In this document: positions 25,993-34,470 of the stretch, one piece after another
Numbering within the stretch: position 1 is the first letter of the stretch
Layout: each line of letters begins with the position of its first letter
Origin: an uncultured Clostridia bacterium
Lineage (GTDB): Bacteria; Bacillota; Clostridia; TANB77; CAG-508
NCBI GenBank assembly: GCA_934177725.1
Contig: CAKPPO010000006.1
Coordinates: 10,973 to 74,972, forward strand
Reading direction: 5' to 3'
Length of the DNA: 64,000 bases
The notes under the pieces: generated by a model
The model's input: the letters and a program-made list of their open reading frames with translations, nothing else
What the model was told of the DNA's origin: nothing
Databases searched by the model: none
Translations under genes and position numbers: made by a program

Positions 25993-26184
25993 TTATTTTA
26001 AAAATTTATATAAATTCATACATTTACATATTTTTTTTATATTGCATAAAAAATTTTCTACCTCAAATAAAGAATTTAAGGAGCAATCTAAATTATTACA
26101 AAAAGAATTATTTATATTTTTAGAATGAATATTATTACAATTATTATAATAATATTTATTTTTTTTATATCCATTAATATTCAT
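25993..26184 (-). CDS. Possible small Cys-containing protein, 63 residues
   Basis: A short leftward frame in an otherwise gene-free, A+T-rich 574-bp gap. The more likely start is the ATG at 26184, which has GGGG 8 nt upstream; an earlier in-frame ATG at 26199 has no RBS. The product has an Asn/Lys/Tyr-rich N-terminus and a C-terminal part with spaced cysteines (NSFCNNLDCSLNSLFEVE, FLCNIKKICKCMNLYKFLK). I do not recognise the family. The regular Leu/Ile spacing in the C-terminal half suggests a folded helix, but chance cannot be excluded. The rest of the gap shows nothing but A+T-rich DNA. Confidence 0.35.
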   Translation of the reverse strand: MNINGYKKNKYYYNNCNNIHSKNINNSFCNNLDCSLNSLFEVENFLCNIKKICKCMNLYKFLK

Positions 26185-26418
26185 AAAAAACAACCCCATA
26201 AAAATTAATAATAAAATTAATAATTAAAATGAATAATAAATTAATTAAATTTTTATTTGTGATTTATAATTTATTTTTATTGCATTTAAATAAATTTATT
26301 ATTTACTACATTATATGTAAAAAAAATAAATTAGTTCAAAAACACTAGTAAAAATATAATGCTTTATTTTTTCATTATTTTATAGTATAATAAAAAATAT
26401 ATTAAATAGGAGAAAAAT

Positions 26419-27162
26419 ATGGATATAGAAATAAAAGAGAATGAACGAATAGATGATTTAGAATATAAAGGGCTAAAAATAATTCAAAATGCAGAAGGAT
26501 TTTGTTTTGGGATAGATGCAGTACTTTTATCTGATTTTGCAAAAGAAATAAAAAATAATAGTAAAGTACTAGATTTAGGGACAGGTACAGGAATTTTAAG
26601 TATTTTATTATCTGGAAAAACAAATTTAAATAAAATATATGGAATAGAAATACAAAAAGAAGTAGCAGATATGGCACAAAGAAGTGTGCAATTAAATAAT
26701 TTAGAAAATAAAATTGAAATAATAAACAAAAATATTAAAGATTTAGAAAATATTTTTGAAAAGAATTCTTTTGATGCTATAGTTACAAATCCACCATATA
26801 AAAAAATAAATACAGGTGAAAAAAATGAAAAAGAAAATAAGTTGATTTCTAGACATGAAATAACAGCCTCTTTAGATGATTTTATAAAAATTAGTTTTAA
26901 TTTATTAAAAGACAAAGGTTCTTTTTATATGGTACATAGACCAGAGAGATTAGCAGAAATTATTTATAAATTAAAACAAAATAAATTAGAACCCAAAATA
27001 ATTAGATTAGTTTATTCAAATATTAAAAGTGAACCAAAATTAGTTTTAATTAAATCAGTAAAAAACGCAAAAGAATTTTTAAAAATAGAAAAACCATTAT
27101 TTATATATAATGAAGATGGAAATTATACAGATGAAATATTAAAAATATATAATAAAAAATAA
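26419..27162 (+). CDS. trmN6: tRNA1(Val) A37 N6-methyltransferase (TrmN6/YfiC type)
   Basis: 247 residues with a Rossmann-type SAM methyltransferase fold. Motif I is VLDLGTGTGILSILL near residue 47, the acidic motif II YGIEIQKEVADMA follows, and motif IV NPPYKK is the N6-adenine methyltransferase catalytic tetrapeptide. In B. subtilis the related yabB gene sits just before yabC (rsmI) and abrB, exactly as here. The substrate (A37 of tRNA-Val) is inferred from family. AGGAGAAAAAT precedes the ATG. Confidence 0.9.
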   Translation: MDIEIKENERIDDLEYKGLKIIQNAEGFCFGIDAVLLSDFAKEIKNNSKVLDLGTGTGILSILLSGKTNLNKIYGIEIQKEVADMAQRSVQLNNLENKIEIINKNIKDLENIFEKNSFDAIVTNPPYKKINTGEKNEKENKLISRHEITASLDDFIKISFNLLKDKGSFYMVHRPERLAEIIYKLKQNKLEPKIIRLVYSNIKSEPKLVLIKSVKNAKEFLKIEKPLFIYNEDGNYTDEILKIYNKK

Positions 27163-27205
27163 AATATGCAGAGGCAACGTCCCTAAAGGAGCATAGGAGG
27201 AAAAG

Positions 27206-28033
27206 ATGAGTGGAATATTATATTTGGTGGCAACACCAATTGGAAATTTAGAAGATATTACTTTTAGAGCGATAAACATTTTAAAAGAAGTTGATTTAAT
27301 TGCAGCAGAAGATACAAGGCATACATTAAAATTATTAAATCATTATGAAATTAGTAAGCCATTAATTAGCTATCATAGACACAATGAAGAAATAAAAGTA
27401 GATGGATTAATTGAAAAATTAAAAGAAGGGCAAAATATTGCTGTTGTTTCAGATGCAGGAACACCTGCTATTTGTGATCCAGGAGAGGTAATAGTAAAAG
27501 AAGCGTTAAAAGAAAATATTAAAGTAGTTCCAATTCCTGGTGCTTGTGCATTTGTTAATGCATTAGTTGCTTCAGGTCTTGATACAAAAGAATTTGTTTT
27601 TTATGGATTTTTATCTATTAATAAAAAATTGAGAAAAGAAAAGTTGGAACAAATAAAAAAAGAAAATAAAACAATTATTTTATATGAAGCACCTCACAAA
27701 TTAAAAAATACATTAGAGGATTTGGAAGACATATTAGAGGATAGAAAAATTGTAATTGCTAGAGAATTAACAAAAATACATGAAGAATTTATAAAAGGTA
27801 CGGCAAAGGAAATATTAGAAAAATATACAGAGCCAAAAGGAGAACATATTATTTTAATAGAAGCAAATCCTATTAAACAAGAAGATGAAGAAAAATTAAA
27901 AATAAATAATATGACAATAGAAGAACATTATAAATATTATGAAGAACAAGGATTCTCAAAAAATGAAATTATTAAAAAAATTGCTAAAGATAAAGGTGTT
28001 ACTAAAAATGAGATTTATAAATTATTTATATAA
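27206..28033 (+). CDS. rsmI: 16S rRNA (cytidine1402-2'-O)-methyltransferase RsmI
   Basis: 275 residues of the tetrapyrrole-methylase fold. The signatures are LYLVATPIGNLEDITFRAIN, the AAEDTRHTLKLLNHY loop, SDAGTPAICDPGE and VVPIPGACAFVNALVASGL. RsmI adds the 2'-O-methyl on C1402 of 16S rRNA. The C-terminal HTH-like tail (KNEIIKKIAKDKGVTKNEIY) is usual in Firmicutes. The RBS AGGAGG is 6 nt upstream. The 43-bp gap from trmN6 contains AACGTCCCTAAAGGAGC, a fragment resembling the GGGAC repeats at 11592 and 51665. Confidence 0.97.
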   Translation: MSGILYLVATPIGNLEDITFRAINILKEVDLIAAEDTRHTLKLLNHYEISKPLISYHRHNEEIKVDGLIEKLKEGQNIAVVSDAGTPAICDPGEVIVKEALKENIKVVPIPGACAFVNALVASGLDTKEFVFYGFLSINKKLRKEKLEQIKKENKTIILYEAPHKLKNTLEDLEDILEDRKIVIARELTKIHEEFIKGTAKEILEKYTEPKGEHIILIEANPIKQEDEEKLKINNMTIEEHYKYYEEQGFSKNEIIKKIAKDKGVTKNEIYKLFI

Positions 28034-28132
28034 AAATAAATATTAATTGTAAATTATTAAAAATTAATGTAAAGAATAAAAAATAAAAATGACGTAAAAT
28101 AAAAAATAAATACAACAAATAAAAAATAAAAG

Positions 28133-28158
28133 AACTCCAATTAAAATTGGAGTTTTAT
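28133..28158. terminator. Bidirectional terminator between rsmI and abrB
   Basis: AACTCCAATT (28133-28142) pairs with AATTGGAGTT (28145-28154). The hairpin is flanked by T-rich DNA downstream on both strands and serves the convergent rsmI and abrB-like genes. Confidence 0.85.
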
Positions 28159-28160
28159 TA

Positions 28161-28415
28161 TTATTCTTCTTCATTTAAAGCCTTAATTTGTTTTAAGCAT
28201 TTATTGCAAATAAGTTTGTCTTTATAATTTGATAATTTTTTTGTATTTCCACAGAAAAGACAAGATTTTTCATATTTTTTTAATACTATAGAAGTTCCAT
28301 CTACAAAAATTTCGATAGGATCTTTTTCTGCGATTTGGAATTGATTTCTTAATTCAATAGGAATAACAACTCTTCCTAATTCATCTACTTTTCTTACTAT
28401 TCCAGTTGATTTCAT
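28161..28415 (-). CDS. abrB: AbrB-family transition-state regulator with C-terminal zinc ribbon
   Basis: 84 residues from ATG 28415, which has AAAGGAGGAAATAAA just upstream; longer in-frame extensions lack an RBS. The N-terminal swapped-hairpin DNA-binding domain reads MKSTGIVRKVDELGRVVIPI...LRNQFQIAEKDPIEIFVDG. The C-terminal tail has two CxxC pairs (CLFCGNTKK and CNKCLKQ), as in Clostridium AbrB proteins. AbrB represses stationary-phase and sporulation genes. Its position after rsmI matches B. subtilis yabC-abrB. Confidence 0.93.
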   Translation of the reverse strand: MKSTGIVRKVDELGRVVIPIELRNQFQIAEKDPIEIFVDGTSIVLKKYEKSCLFCGNTKKLSNYKDKLICNKCLKQIKALNEEE

Positions 28416-28463
28416 TTTATTTCCTCCTTTATTCGCCATTTTTCGACAAAATTTTCTATAACT

Positions 28464-28492
28464 ATAATACCACAAATTAAATAAAAACGCAA
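28464..28492 (-). promoter_or_regulatory. abrB promoter
   Basis: On the minus strand TTGCGT (28487-28492), 17 nt, TATTAT (28464-28469), about 50 nt upstream of the abrB start. Confidence 0.6.
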
Positions 28493-28676
28493 TAAAAAAT
28501 GAGAAAAAAATGAAAAAATTTGTAAAAAAATGTAAAAACAATATTTGTCTCATTAATGAATAATACTTTTATATTAAGAATATTATTAAAAAAGGAAAAG
28601 GCAATATTTGTAATTTAATCATACTACTAGTAGAAAAGTGAATATTAAATTATAGATAAAATAGGAATGAGGAAAA

Positions 28677-29288
28677 ATGTTAAATATTATTTGGCCATGT
28701 TTTATTTTAATATCTTTTGTTTATGCTATTTTAACAGGTAATATAGAAAATATGAATCAATCTATATTTACTTCGGCAGCTGGTGCAGTAGAACTTTCTA
28801 TTACATTTTTTAGTACAATTTGTTTATGGACTGGAATAATGAAAATTGTACAACAAACTAATTTTGTAGCTAAATTAACTAAATTATTAAGACCAATAAT
28901 AAATTTCTTATTTCCAGATTGCAGAAATAATGAAAAGGCAAAAGAAGAAATTTCTATGAATATGATTGCAAATATATTAGGTTTGGGAAATGCTGCAACG
29001 CCATTAGGATTAAAAGCTATGAAAACACTTCAAAAAGATAACTCTAAAAAAGACACAGTTTCTCATTCCATGGCAATGTTTATAGTAATTAATACTGCTT
29101 CAATGCAATTAATTCCTACAACAGTTATTGCAATAAGAACATCTTTTAACTCAAGTAATCCTACACAAATTATATTTCCAGTATGGGGAGTTACAATTGC
29201 AGCTTTTTTAGCAGCAGTGATTGCTACTAAAATATTTATATTTTTTGATAAAAAGAAAAATGAAAATATTTTTAGAAAAAATAAGTAA
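28677..29288 (+). CDS. spmA: Spore maturation protein A
   Basis: 203 residues. Membrane segments lie at about 3-20, 38-58 and 165-190, with the conserved SpmA core GAVELSITFFSTICLWTGIM and NMIANILGLGNAATPLGLKA, the nucleoside-recognition (Gate) domain. SpmA and SpmB are needed for full dehydration of the spore core in B. subtilis. ATGAGGAAAA precedes the ATG. spmB follows after 68 nt, so they form a pair. Confidence 0.95.
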   Translation: MLNIIWPCFILISFVYAILTGNIENMNQSIFTSAAGAVELSITFFSTICLWTGIMKIVQQTNFVAKLTKLLRPIINFLFPDCRNNEKAKEEISMNMIANILGLGNAATPLGLKAMKTLQKDNSKKDTVSHSMAMFIVINTASMQLIPTTVIAIRTSFNSSNPTQIIFPVWGVTIAAFLAAVIATKIFIFFDKKKNENIFRKNK

Positions 29289-29356
29289 TAGTTAAAAAGA
29301 AACATGAAAGTGTAAAAAAATATATTATTTAAATAGAGAAAAGAGATGAGTTTTAT

Positions 29357-29884
29357 TTGAAAATTGTTAATTATATATCTTCAGCAGCAATACCAATTGT
29401 AATGGTAATAATTATTGTTTATGGATTATTAGAAAAAAATAAAGTATACGATACTTTTGTTGATGGTGCAAAAGAGGGAATGGAAATAGTTATAAAATTA
29501 TTTCCTACTTTGCTTGGAATTTTTGTTGCAGTAGGTGTTTTAAGAAGTTCAGGGGTTTTAGATTTCATAATAAAAATAATTTCACCTATTACAAATGTAT
29601 TAAATATTCCAGGAGAAATTATGCCACTTGCAATAGTAAGGCCAATTTCAGGAAGCGCATCCACAGCAGTAGCAACAGATATAATAAGCAAATATGGAGT
29701 AGATTCAAAGATAGGATTAATTGCATCTACAATTATGGGGTCTACAGAAACAACTTTTTATACTATAGCTATTTATACAAGTGCTGTAGGAGTAAAGAAA
29801 ATAAAATTTGTACTAGCAGCAGCTTTAATAGGGGACCTTGTTGGAATGTTGACTTCTGTAGCAATTTGGGGATTTTTGTCGTAA
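29357..29884 (+). CDS. spmB: Spore maturation protein B
   Basis: 175 residues starting at TTG, with GAGATGAG upstream. Typical SpmB features are IPIVMVIIIVYGLLEKNKVY, DTFVDGAKEGMEIVIKLFPT, RPISGSASTAVATDII and GSTETTFYTIAIYTSAVGV. It is a multi-pass membrane protein of the nucleoside-recognition domain family and the partner of SpmA. The pair confirms an endospore-forming lineage. Confidence 0.95.
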   Translation: MKIVNYISSAAIPIVMVIIIVYGLLEKNKVYDTFVDGAKEGMEIVIKLFPTLLGIFVAVGVLRSSGVLDFIIKIISPITNVLNIPGEIMPLAIVRPISGSASTAVATDIISKYGVDSKIGLIASTIMGSTETTFYTIAIYTSAVGVKKIKFVLAAALIGDLVGMLTSVAIWGFLS

Positions 29885-29892
29885 AGTTTTTC

Positions 29893-29921
29893 TTGACAAA
29901 TTTAAAATATCGTTGTATTAT
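29893..29921 (+). promoter_or_regulatory. Promoter of a small membrane protein gene
   Basis: TTGACA (29893-29898), 17 nt, TATTAT (29916-29921). The -10 box ends 31 nt before the ATG of a 33-codon frame and starts directly after spmB. Confidence 0.7.
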
Positions 29922-29952
29922 GTATACACAATTTATTCAAGGAAGTTAAAAA

Positions 29953-30054
29953 ATGTTTATTCAAATCTTATTATTTATTTTAATTTATTTTTTTATTCGA
30001 AAATTTATTATCTTTATTTTGTATAAAAAAATCCAAAAAAAAATAAACAAATAA
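29953..30054 (+). CDS. Putative 33-residue single-pass membrane protein
   Basis: A 33-codon frame, MFIQILLFILIYFFIRKFII followed by FILYKKIQKKINK, with AAGGAAG 7 nt before the ATG and a consensus promoter at 29893-29921. The product is one hydrophobic helix (residues 3-24) with a strongly basic cytoplasmic-type tail. Too short to match a family by eye. A+T-rich DNA produces such Phe/Ile/Leu frames by chance, but promoter, RBS and stop are well placed. Function unknown. Confidence 0.45.
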   Translation: MFIQILLFILIYFFIRKFIIFILYKKIQKKINK

Positions 30055-30177
30055 TGTTTATTAATTTTATCTTGAAAAATTTATATTTTTAAATTATTAA
30101 TAAATTAAAAATAATTATAATTTATTAATAAAAATATATCAAAAATTTATATTAAAAATCTAAAAATGTTATTAATC

Positions 30178-30347
30178 TTGTAGAGGGATTTCTTCTAAAA
30201 AAGTATATTAACCCCTATTAATATATAATTATAAAAAATAATTTAGATTAAGCCCCTATTTTATTTTTAAAACTATACTTAGGAAATCTAAGTAAACAAT
30301 TCCTTTTTTATTAACAAATTTACCTAACTATTAAAATCCCTCTACAA
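30178..30347. ncRNA. Candidate structured RNA or small inverted-repeat element (170 nt)
   Basis: TTGTAGAGGGATTT (30178-30191) is perfectly complementary to AAATCCCTCTACAA (30334-30347). The G/C content of the arms stands out from the surrounding A+T-rich DNA. Inside are a hairpin ACTTAG-GAAAT-CTAAGT (about 30277-30294), AAGTATA/TATACTT complementarity, and CCCCTAT twice. A closing helix with internal structure would suit a small RNA; terminal repeats would suit a miniature mobile element. I see no clear target duplication and cannot assign a strand. The flanks (30055-30177) show nothing else. Confidence 0.4.
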
Positions 30348-30359
30348 TTAAAATATATA

Positions 30360-30839
30360 TTAATGATGATAATTTTCACCATTCATTATTTTAAAACCTC
30401 TAAATAATTGTTCTAATAAAAATAAACGAATTAATGGATGTGGAAAAGTCATTTTAGAAAAACATATTAACTCTTTAGTATTAGATAAAAGTTCTTCTGT
30501 CATACCTAAAGTACCACCAATTAAGAATGTAATATGAGATGTAATTAAAGATAAATCTTGTATCTTATTAGAAAATTCAACAGAAGTATAATTTTTACCT
30601 TTTAAATCTAAAGCAATAACATAACTATCTTTTTTTATATGAGACAAAATTAAATTACTTTCTTTTTGTTTTATTTCAAAAGATATACTATCATTCAATT
30701 TAGATGGAAGTTTTTCATCTGGAAGTTCTATAATATTTAAAATGCAATATTTTGAAAGACGTTTTTTATATTCGTCGATTGCATCTTTTAAATATTTTTC
30801 ACGTATTTTTCCAATACAAACAATATCAATATGTAACAT
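30360..30839 (-). CDS. rlmH: 23S rRNA pseudouridine1915-N3-methyltransferase RlmH
   Basis: 159 residues of the SPOUT (knotted) methyltransferase class. Signatures are IVCIGKIREKYLKDAIDEYK at the start, YVIALDLKGKNYTSVEFSNK, FLIGGTLGMTEELL and a C-terminus ending FKIMNGENYHH. RlmH methylates pseudouridine 1915 in helix 69 of 23S rRNA. It is the last gene of the leftward murA-walJ-rlmH group and begins 13 nt after the walJ-like stop. In B. subtilis rlmH likewise lies close to walJ. Confidence 0.97.
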   Translation of the reverse strand: MLHIDIVCIGKIREKYLKDAIDEYKKRLSKYCILNIIELPDEKLPSKLNDSISFEIKQKESNLILSHIKKDSYVIALDLKGKNYTSVEFSNKIQDLSLITSHITFLIGGTLGMTEELLSNTKELICFSKMTFPHPLIRLFLLEQLFRGFKIMNGENYHH

Positions 30840-30852
30840 ATAATTCCTTTCA

Positions 30853-31641
30853 TTATCCTACATCTATAATAGGACTTGTTTCGTAACGATTTGCAATGCT
30901 TAAACTTAAGCTATTTTCATTATAATTATGTTCTATAAGTTCTTCAACGACTGTTTTATAAGCAAGTTCTGGAAAATTATTTTCTTTACTTAAATGTCCA
31001 AGCATTACTTGGTTTAATCCATGGTCTACTAAATAAGAAATAGTTTTTCCAGCGTCTGAATTAGAAAGATGTCCATTTGGTCCTTTTATACGTTCCTTTA
31101 ACATATATGGATAGGAAGAACATTTTAAAATTTCAGGTTCATAATTTGCTTCTAATAAAAGAAAAGAGCTATCACTTAAATTAGTAATTATTTCTTTACT
31201 CATGTGACCGATATCTGTGGCAATACTCATTTTTTTGTTATCATGAAAAAGATTAAATCCGCAAGGGTTTGCGGCGTCATGTGGAATTGGAAATGGGTTT
31301 ACTTCAATATCGCCAATTTTAAATTTATTAAATGTAAATGTTTTAATATTTTCTTCATTTAATTTTTCTTTATATTTTTGCATTGCATTCCAAGTTTCTA
31401 CATTTGCATAAACAGGAACATTATATTTTTTTGAAAATACAGCTAAGCCTTTAACATGGTCAGAATGTTCATGTGTAATTAAAATTGCATCAATAGAAAA
31501 AGGGTCAACATTAATAGTTGCTAGAGCTTCTGCTATTTTTTTAGCACTTTCTCCAACATCTACTAAGATTTTAGTTTTATTACTTTGTACAATAGAAGAA
31601 TTTCCTGTACTACCACTATATAAACTACAAAATTGAAACAT
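30853..31641 (-). CDS. walJ: Metallo-beta-lactamase-fold hydrolase, WalJ/YycJ type
   Basis: 262 residues. Metal-binding motif THEHSDHVKGLAVFS (HxHxDH) near residue 57; further ligands in IPHDAANPCGFNLF, IATDIGHMS, and LGHLSKENN. The start FQFCSLYSGSTGNSSIVQSN is characteristic of the YycJ/WalJ clade. In Bacillus it lies in the walRK cluster and is linked to cell-wall and replication coordination; it is a putative 5'-exonuclease. No walRK genes are in this window. 14 nt separate it from murA, so they are probably one operon. Confidence 0.9.
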   Translation of the reverse strand: MFQFCSLYSGSTGNSSIVQSNKTKILVDVGESAKKIAEALATINVDPFSIDAILITHEHSDHVKGLAVFSKKYNVPVYANVETWNAMQKYKEKLNEENIKTFTFNKFKIGDIEVNPFPIPHDAANPCGFNLFHDNKKMSIATDIGHMSKEIITNLSDSSFLLLEANYEPEILKCSSYPYMLKERIKGPNGHLSNSDAGKTISYLVDHGLNQVMLGHLSKENNFPELAYKTVVEELIEHNYNENSLSLSIANRYETSPIIDVG

Positions 31642-31655
31642 TTTATTTTTCCTTT

Positions 31656-32924
31656 TTAAAAATCTTCTTCAGTTATTCTTTGAATATTTGCACCAATACT
31701 TCTAAATTTTTCTTCTATATTCTCATAGCCACGATCAATATGTACAAGATTTGTAATACTTGTTTCGCCTTTGGCTACTATTCCAGCAATAATTAATGCT
31801 GCACCAGCACGTAAATCTGTTGCTTCAACAGGGGCACCATATAATTCTTTTACACCTTCAAAAATAGCAGATTTGCCTTGATCCGTAATTTGAGCTCCCA
31901 TTTTATTAAGTTCAGCAGTGTATTGAAAACGAGATTCCCAAATGCCTTCTTTTATAATGCTTGTACCATTGGCTAATGCTAAACATACACCAATTTGTGG
32001 TTGTAAATCTGTTGGAAAGCCAGGGTATGGTTGAGTTTTTATATTAGCCTTATTTGGTCTTTTATTTGTCCAAACATGAATAGAATCATCATTATATTCT
32101 ACATTTGCACCCATTTCTAATATTTTGGCTGTTAAACAATCTAAATGTTCTGGAATACAATTTTTTATTAATAAATCACCTTTTGTTGCAACTGCAGCAA
32201 GCATAAATGTTCCTGCTTCGATTTGATCAGGTACAACACTATATGTGGCATTACCTGTAAGCTTTTCTACACCATTTACTTTTATAACATCAGTTCCGGC
32301 ACCACGAATATCTGCACCCATTGTATTTAAAAAGTTTGCAACATCAACAATATGTGGCTCTTTGGCAGCATTTTCTATAATAGTAGTTCCTTTTGCAAGG
32401 ACACTAGCAAGCATAACATTTATAGTTGCTCCAACAGAAACCATATCCATATAAATTGAGGTACCTACTAAATTTTTTGCTGTAGCTGTGATTTTACCTT
32501 GTGAAACTTCAACTTTTGCTCCTAATGCTTCAAAACCTTTAATATGTTGATCTATAGGTCTTGCACCTAAATTGCAACCACCAGGAAGTCCGACTGTTGC
32601 AGATTTACATCTTCCAAGAAGAGCACCAATTAGATAATAAGATGCACGAAATTTGCTGGTCATGTCTATAGGTGCATTAGCAGAAGTAATGTTTCTAGTA
32701 TCTATAGTAACCTCATTAGGAGTATTCCAAGTTAAAATAGCACCTAATTCTTGTAATATTTTACAAGAGATTTTTACATCACTTATAGCAGGAATATTGG
32801 AAATTGTACAAACGCCATCTATTAATAATGTAGCTGGTATTAAGGCTACTGCTGCGTTTTTGGCTCCACTTATTACTACTTCTCCTTTAAGGCGTGTACC
32901 GCCATTTATAACTAATTTATCCAA
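31656..32924 (-). CDS. murA: UDP-N-acetylglucosamine 1-carboxyvinyltransferase MurA
   Basis: About 422 residues. TTG at 32924 is preferred because GGGGGT lies a few bases upstream; a TTG at 32939 overlaps that region. The EPSP-synthase fold starts LVINGGTRLKGEVVISGAKN. The loop LPGGCNLGARPIDQHIKGFE contains the catalytic Cys, so the enzyme should be fosfomycin-sensitive. AALIIAGIVAKGETSITNL and IDRGYENIEEKFRSIGANI close the protein. MurA transfers enolpyruvate to UDP-GlcNAc, the first committed step of peptidoglycan synthesis. Confidence 0.97.
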   Translation of the reverse strand: MDKLVINGGTRLKGEVVISGAKNAAVALIPATLLIDGVCTISNIPAISDVKISCKILQELGAILTWNTPNEVTIDTRNITSANAPIDMTSKFRASYYLIGALLGRCKSATVGLPGGCNLGARPIDQHIKGFEALGAKVEVSQGKITATAKNLVGTSIYMDMVSVGATINVMLASVLAKGTTIIENAAKEPHIVDVANFLNTMGADIRGAGTDVIKVNGVEKLTGNATYSVVPDQIEAGTFMLAAVATKGDLLIKNCIPEHLDCLTAKILEMGANVEYNDDSIHVWTNKRPNKANIKTQPYPGFPTDLQPQIGVCLALANGTSIIKEGIWESRFQYTAELNKMGAQITDQGKSAIFEGVKELYGAPVEATDLRAGAALIIAGIVAKGETSITNLVHIDRGYENIEEKFRSIGANIQRITEEDF

Positions 32925-32973
32925 AAAAATTACCCCCAAGTTATCTATTCTTATATAACATTTTCAACTATAT

Positions 32974-33008
32974 AAAAAATAGAATATATTAAATATATTC
33001 TATTTTTT
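32974..33008 (-). terminator. Terminator after spoIIR
   Basis: AAAAAATAGAATATATT is followed directly by its complement AAATATATTCTATTTTTT. On the minus strand it ends spoIIR transcripts and insulates murA. Confidence 0.8.
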
Positions 33009-33052
33009 TATTTTAACATAACATTTATATCACATTTTATTGGATTTTACAA

Positions 33053-33718
33053 CTATTTTTTTGCAGTTAATAAGTCATTATTCATAAACCATTCTATTAA
33101 ACCTATTTTAAATTGAATATTTGAGCTGTCTTCCTTTGTTACAATAGAGTATTCTTCTTCATTTAACTCTTGTTTTATAAGTTCTTTAGATTCTTCAGGA
33201 ACTATACCAGAGCTTACATTAACAAAACATAGGGGTGGAAACATTACACACCACCAATTTTGACCTTTAGCTTCTCCAATTTTTACTCGAAGGGCGTCAT
33301 AATAACCTGCTGGAAGTGAAATATCTCCATAGTTCTTAGTAGGAAAAGAAAAATTCCCAAATTCTATAGTTACAGGGTAAGAATAACCATTTTCTTTAAT
33401 AGTATTGTTTGCTATATTTAAAAAATCTTCTTCATGTAATTTACTTATTTTAATAGCTTCTTCTTTACTTGTTACATCTTTACACAAGCTATTCATATAT
33501 TTAATTAAATTATCTCTTACTTTATATTTAAGGTCTTGATCTTCTTTTGTATCGCTATTTGCAATAACATGAAGACGAAAAACGCTATTTTCAATATCGC
33601 TGGAAACTGCATTTACGTAAGATATAGCAGATATTGATATATACAAAAATAATAAAAATAGTAAAATTAAGGAATTTTTTACTTTTTTATTGCATATAAT
33701 AGATAATATAGATTTCAT
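33053..33718 (-). CDS. spoIIR: Stage II sporulation protein R
   Basis: 221 residues from ATG 33718, which has GGAGG 8 nt upstream; an ATG at 33733 overlaps the RBS. A signal-anchor (LILLFLLFLYISISAISYVN) is followed by the SpoIIR signature VFRLHVIANSDTKEDQDLKY and by LPAGYYDALRVKIGEAKGQ and WWCVMFPPLCFVNV. SpoIIR is made in the forespore and signals across the septum to SpoIIGA to activate sigma-E. I see no clear sigma-F promoter. Confidence 0.95.
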   Translation of the reverse strand: MKSILSIICNKKVKNSLILLFLLFLYISISAISYVNAVSSDIENSVFRLHVIANSDTKEDQDLKYKVRDNLIKYMNSLCKDVTSKEEAIKISKLHEEDFLNIANNTIKENGYSYPVTIEFGNFSFPTKNYGDISLPAGYYDALRVKIGEAKGQNWWCVMFPPLCFVNVSSGIVPEESKELIKQELNEEEYSIVTKEDSSNIQFKIGLIEWFMNNDLLTAKK

Positions 33719-33872
33719 ATTACAATCCTCCAAAAATGTATTTCATTTCTTTATAATTTAAGTATTTACAATAAAAAAAATTATATACATATTTGGAAAA
33801 AATTTTTATTTCGAAAAGAGAATAAAGCTTTGAAAATGTCGAAATATAGGGAAAAGTTTATTTGTAATATGA

Positions 33873-33901
33873 TTGACATATTTGTAAAACAATGGTAAAA
33901 T
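33873..33901 (+). promoter_or_regulatory. Promoter of the 174-residue hypothetical gene
   Basis: TTGACA (33873-33878), 17 nt, TAAAAT (33896-33901), 33 nt upstream of the ATG. Confidence 0.75.
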
Positions 33902-33934
33902 TTACCAAAAGAAAACAAAAGAGGAGGCTAAAAA

Positions 33935-34459
33935 ATGGAGGTTCAAAAAAATAATTTAACAAAATTATGTAGTTTTTATGTGAGTGATTGGCATTTGGTA
34001 ACAATGCTACTTCCTTATATTAATAAAAAAATAAATGAACAAGCAAAAATAGCCACAATCCTAGAAAAAAATATACAAGAAAATGTAGAAACATTAGTTG
34101 AAAAATTAAATTTAAAAAATAGAGAAAAAATTTTAAATTTAAATTGGAGTACAACAGAAAAAATAAAACAAAGCATACATACATTAGAAAAAAATCAAGA
34201 ATTAATAATATTTATAAATGGAAGTAAAGAATTTATTAAAGAACAAAATAGAAAATTAGAAAAATATTTTTCTACACATTTTGTATGTGGACCTGTAAAA
34301 ATAATTAATTGTTATGAAATTATTGAATTTAATGGAAGTATACAAGAAATATTAGATAATCATAGCAAAGTATTAAACACTTCGGGTGAAAGAGAAATTA
34401 ATGAAATTTTTTCAGATTATGAAAAAAGTAATAACAAAGAAATAAAAGCAGTAGGATAA
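33935..34459 (+). CDS. Hypothetical protein, 174 residues
   Basis: A soluble, Lys/Glu/Asn-rich protein with AGAGGAGGCTAAAAA as RBS, its own consensus promoter and a terminator, so it is a well-defined single-gene unit divergent from spoIIR. The sequence begins with LCSFYVSDWHLVTMLLPYIN. A helical middle follows (KIATILEKNIQENVETLVEK), then an alternating hydrophobic stretch (ELIIFINGSKEFIKEQNRKL, KIINCYEIIEFNGSIQEILD) like an alpha/beta fold. No catalytic motif or membrane segment is visible and I do not recognise the family. The position beside spoIIR may mean a sporulation role, but that is only context. Confidence 0.75.
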   Translation: MEVQKNNLTKLCSFYVSDWHLVTMLLPYINKKINEQAKIATILEKNIQENVETLVEKLNLKNREKILNLNWSTTEKIKQSIHTLEKNQELIIFINGSKEFIKEQNRKLEKYFSTHFVCGPVKIINCYEIIEFNGSIQEILDNHSKVLNTSGEREINEIFSDYEKSNNKEIKAVG

Positions 34460-34470
34460 ATAAATATAAA

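Noticed and set aside
32245..32958. Rightward frames inside murA
   Set aside because: Shadow frames of an unmistakable MurA on the other strand.
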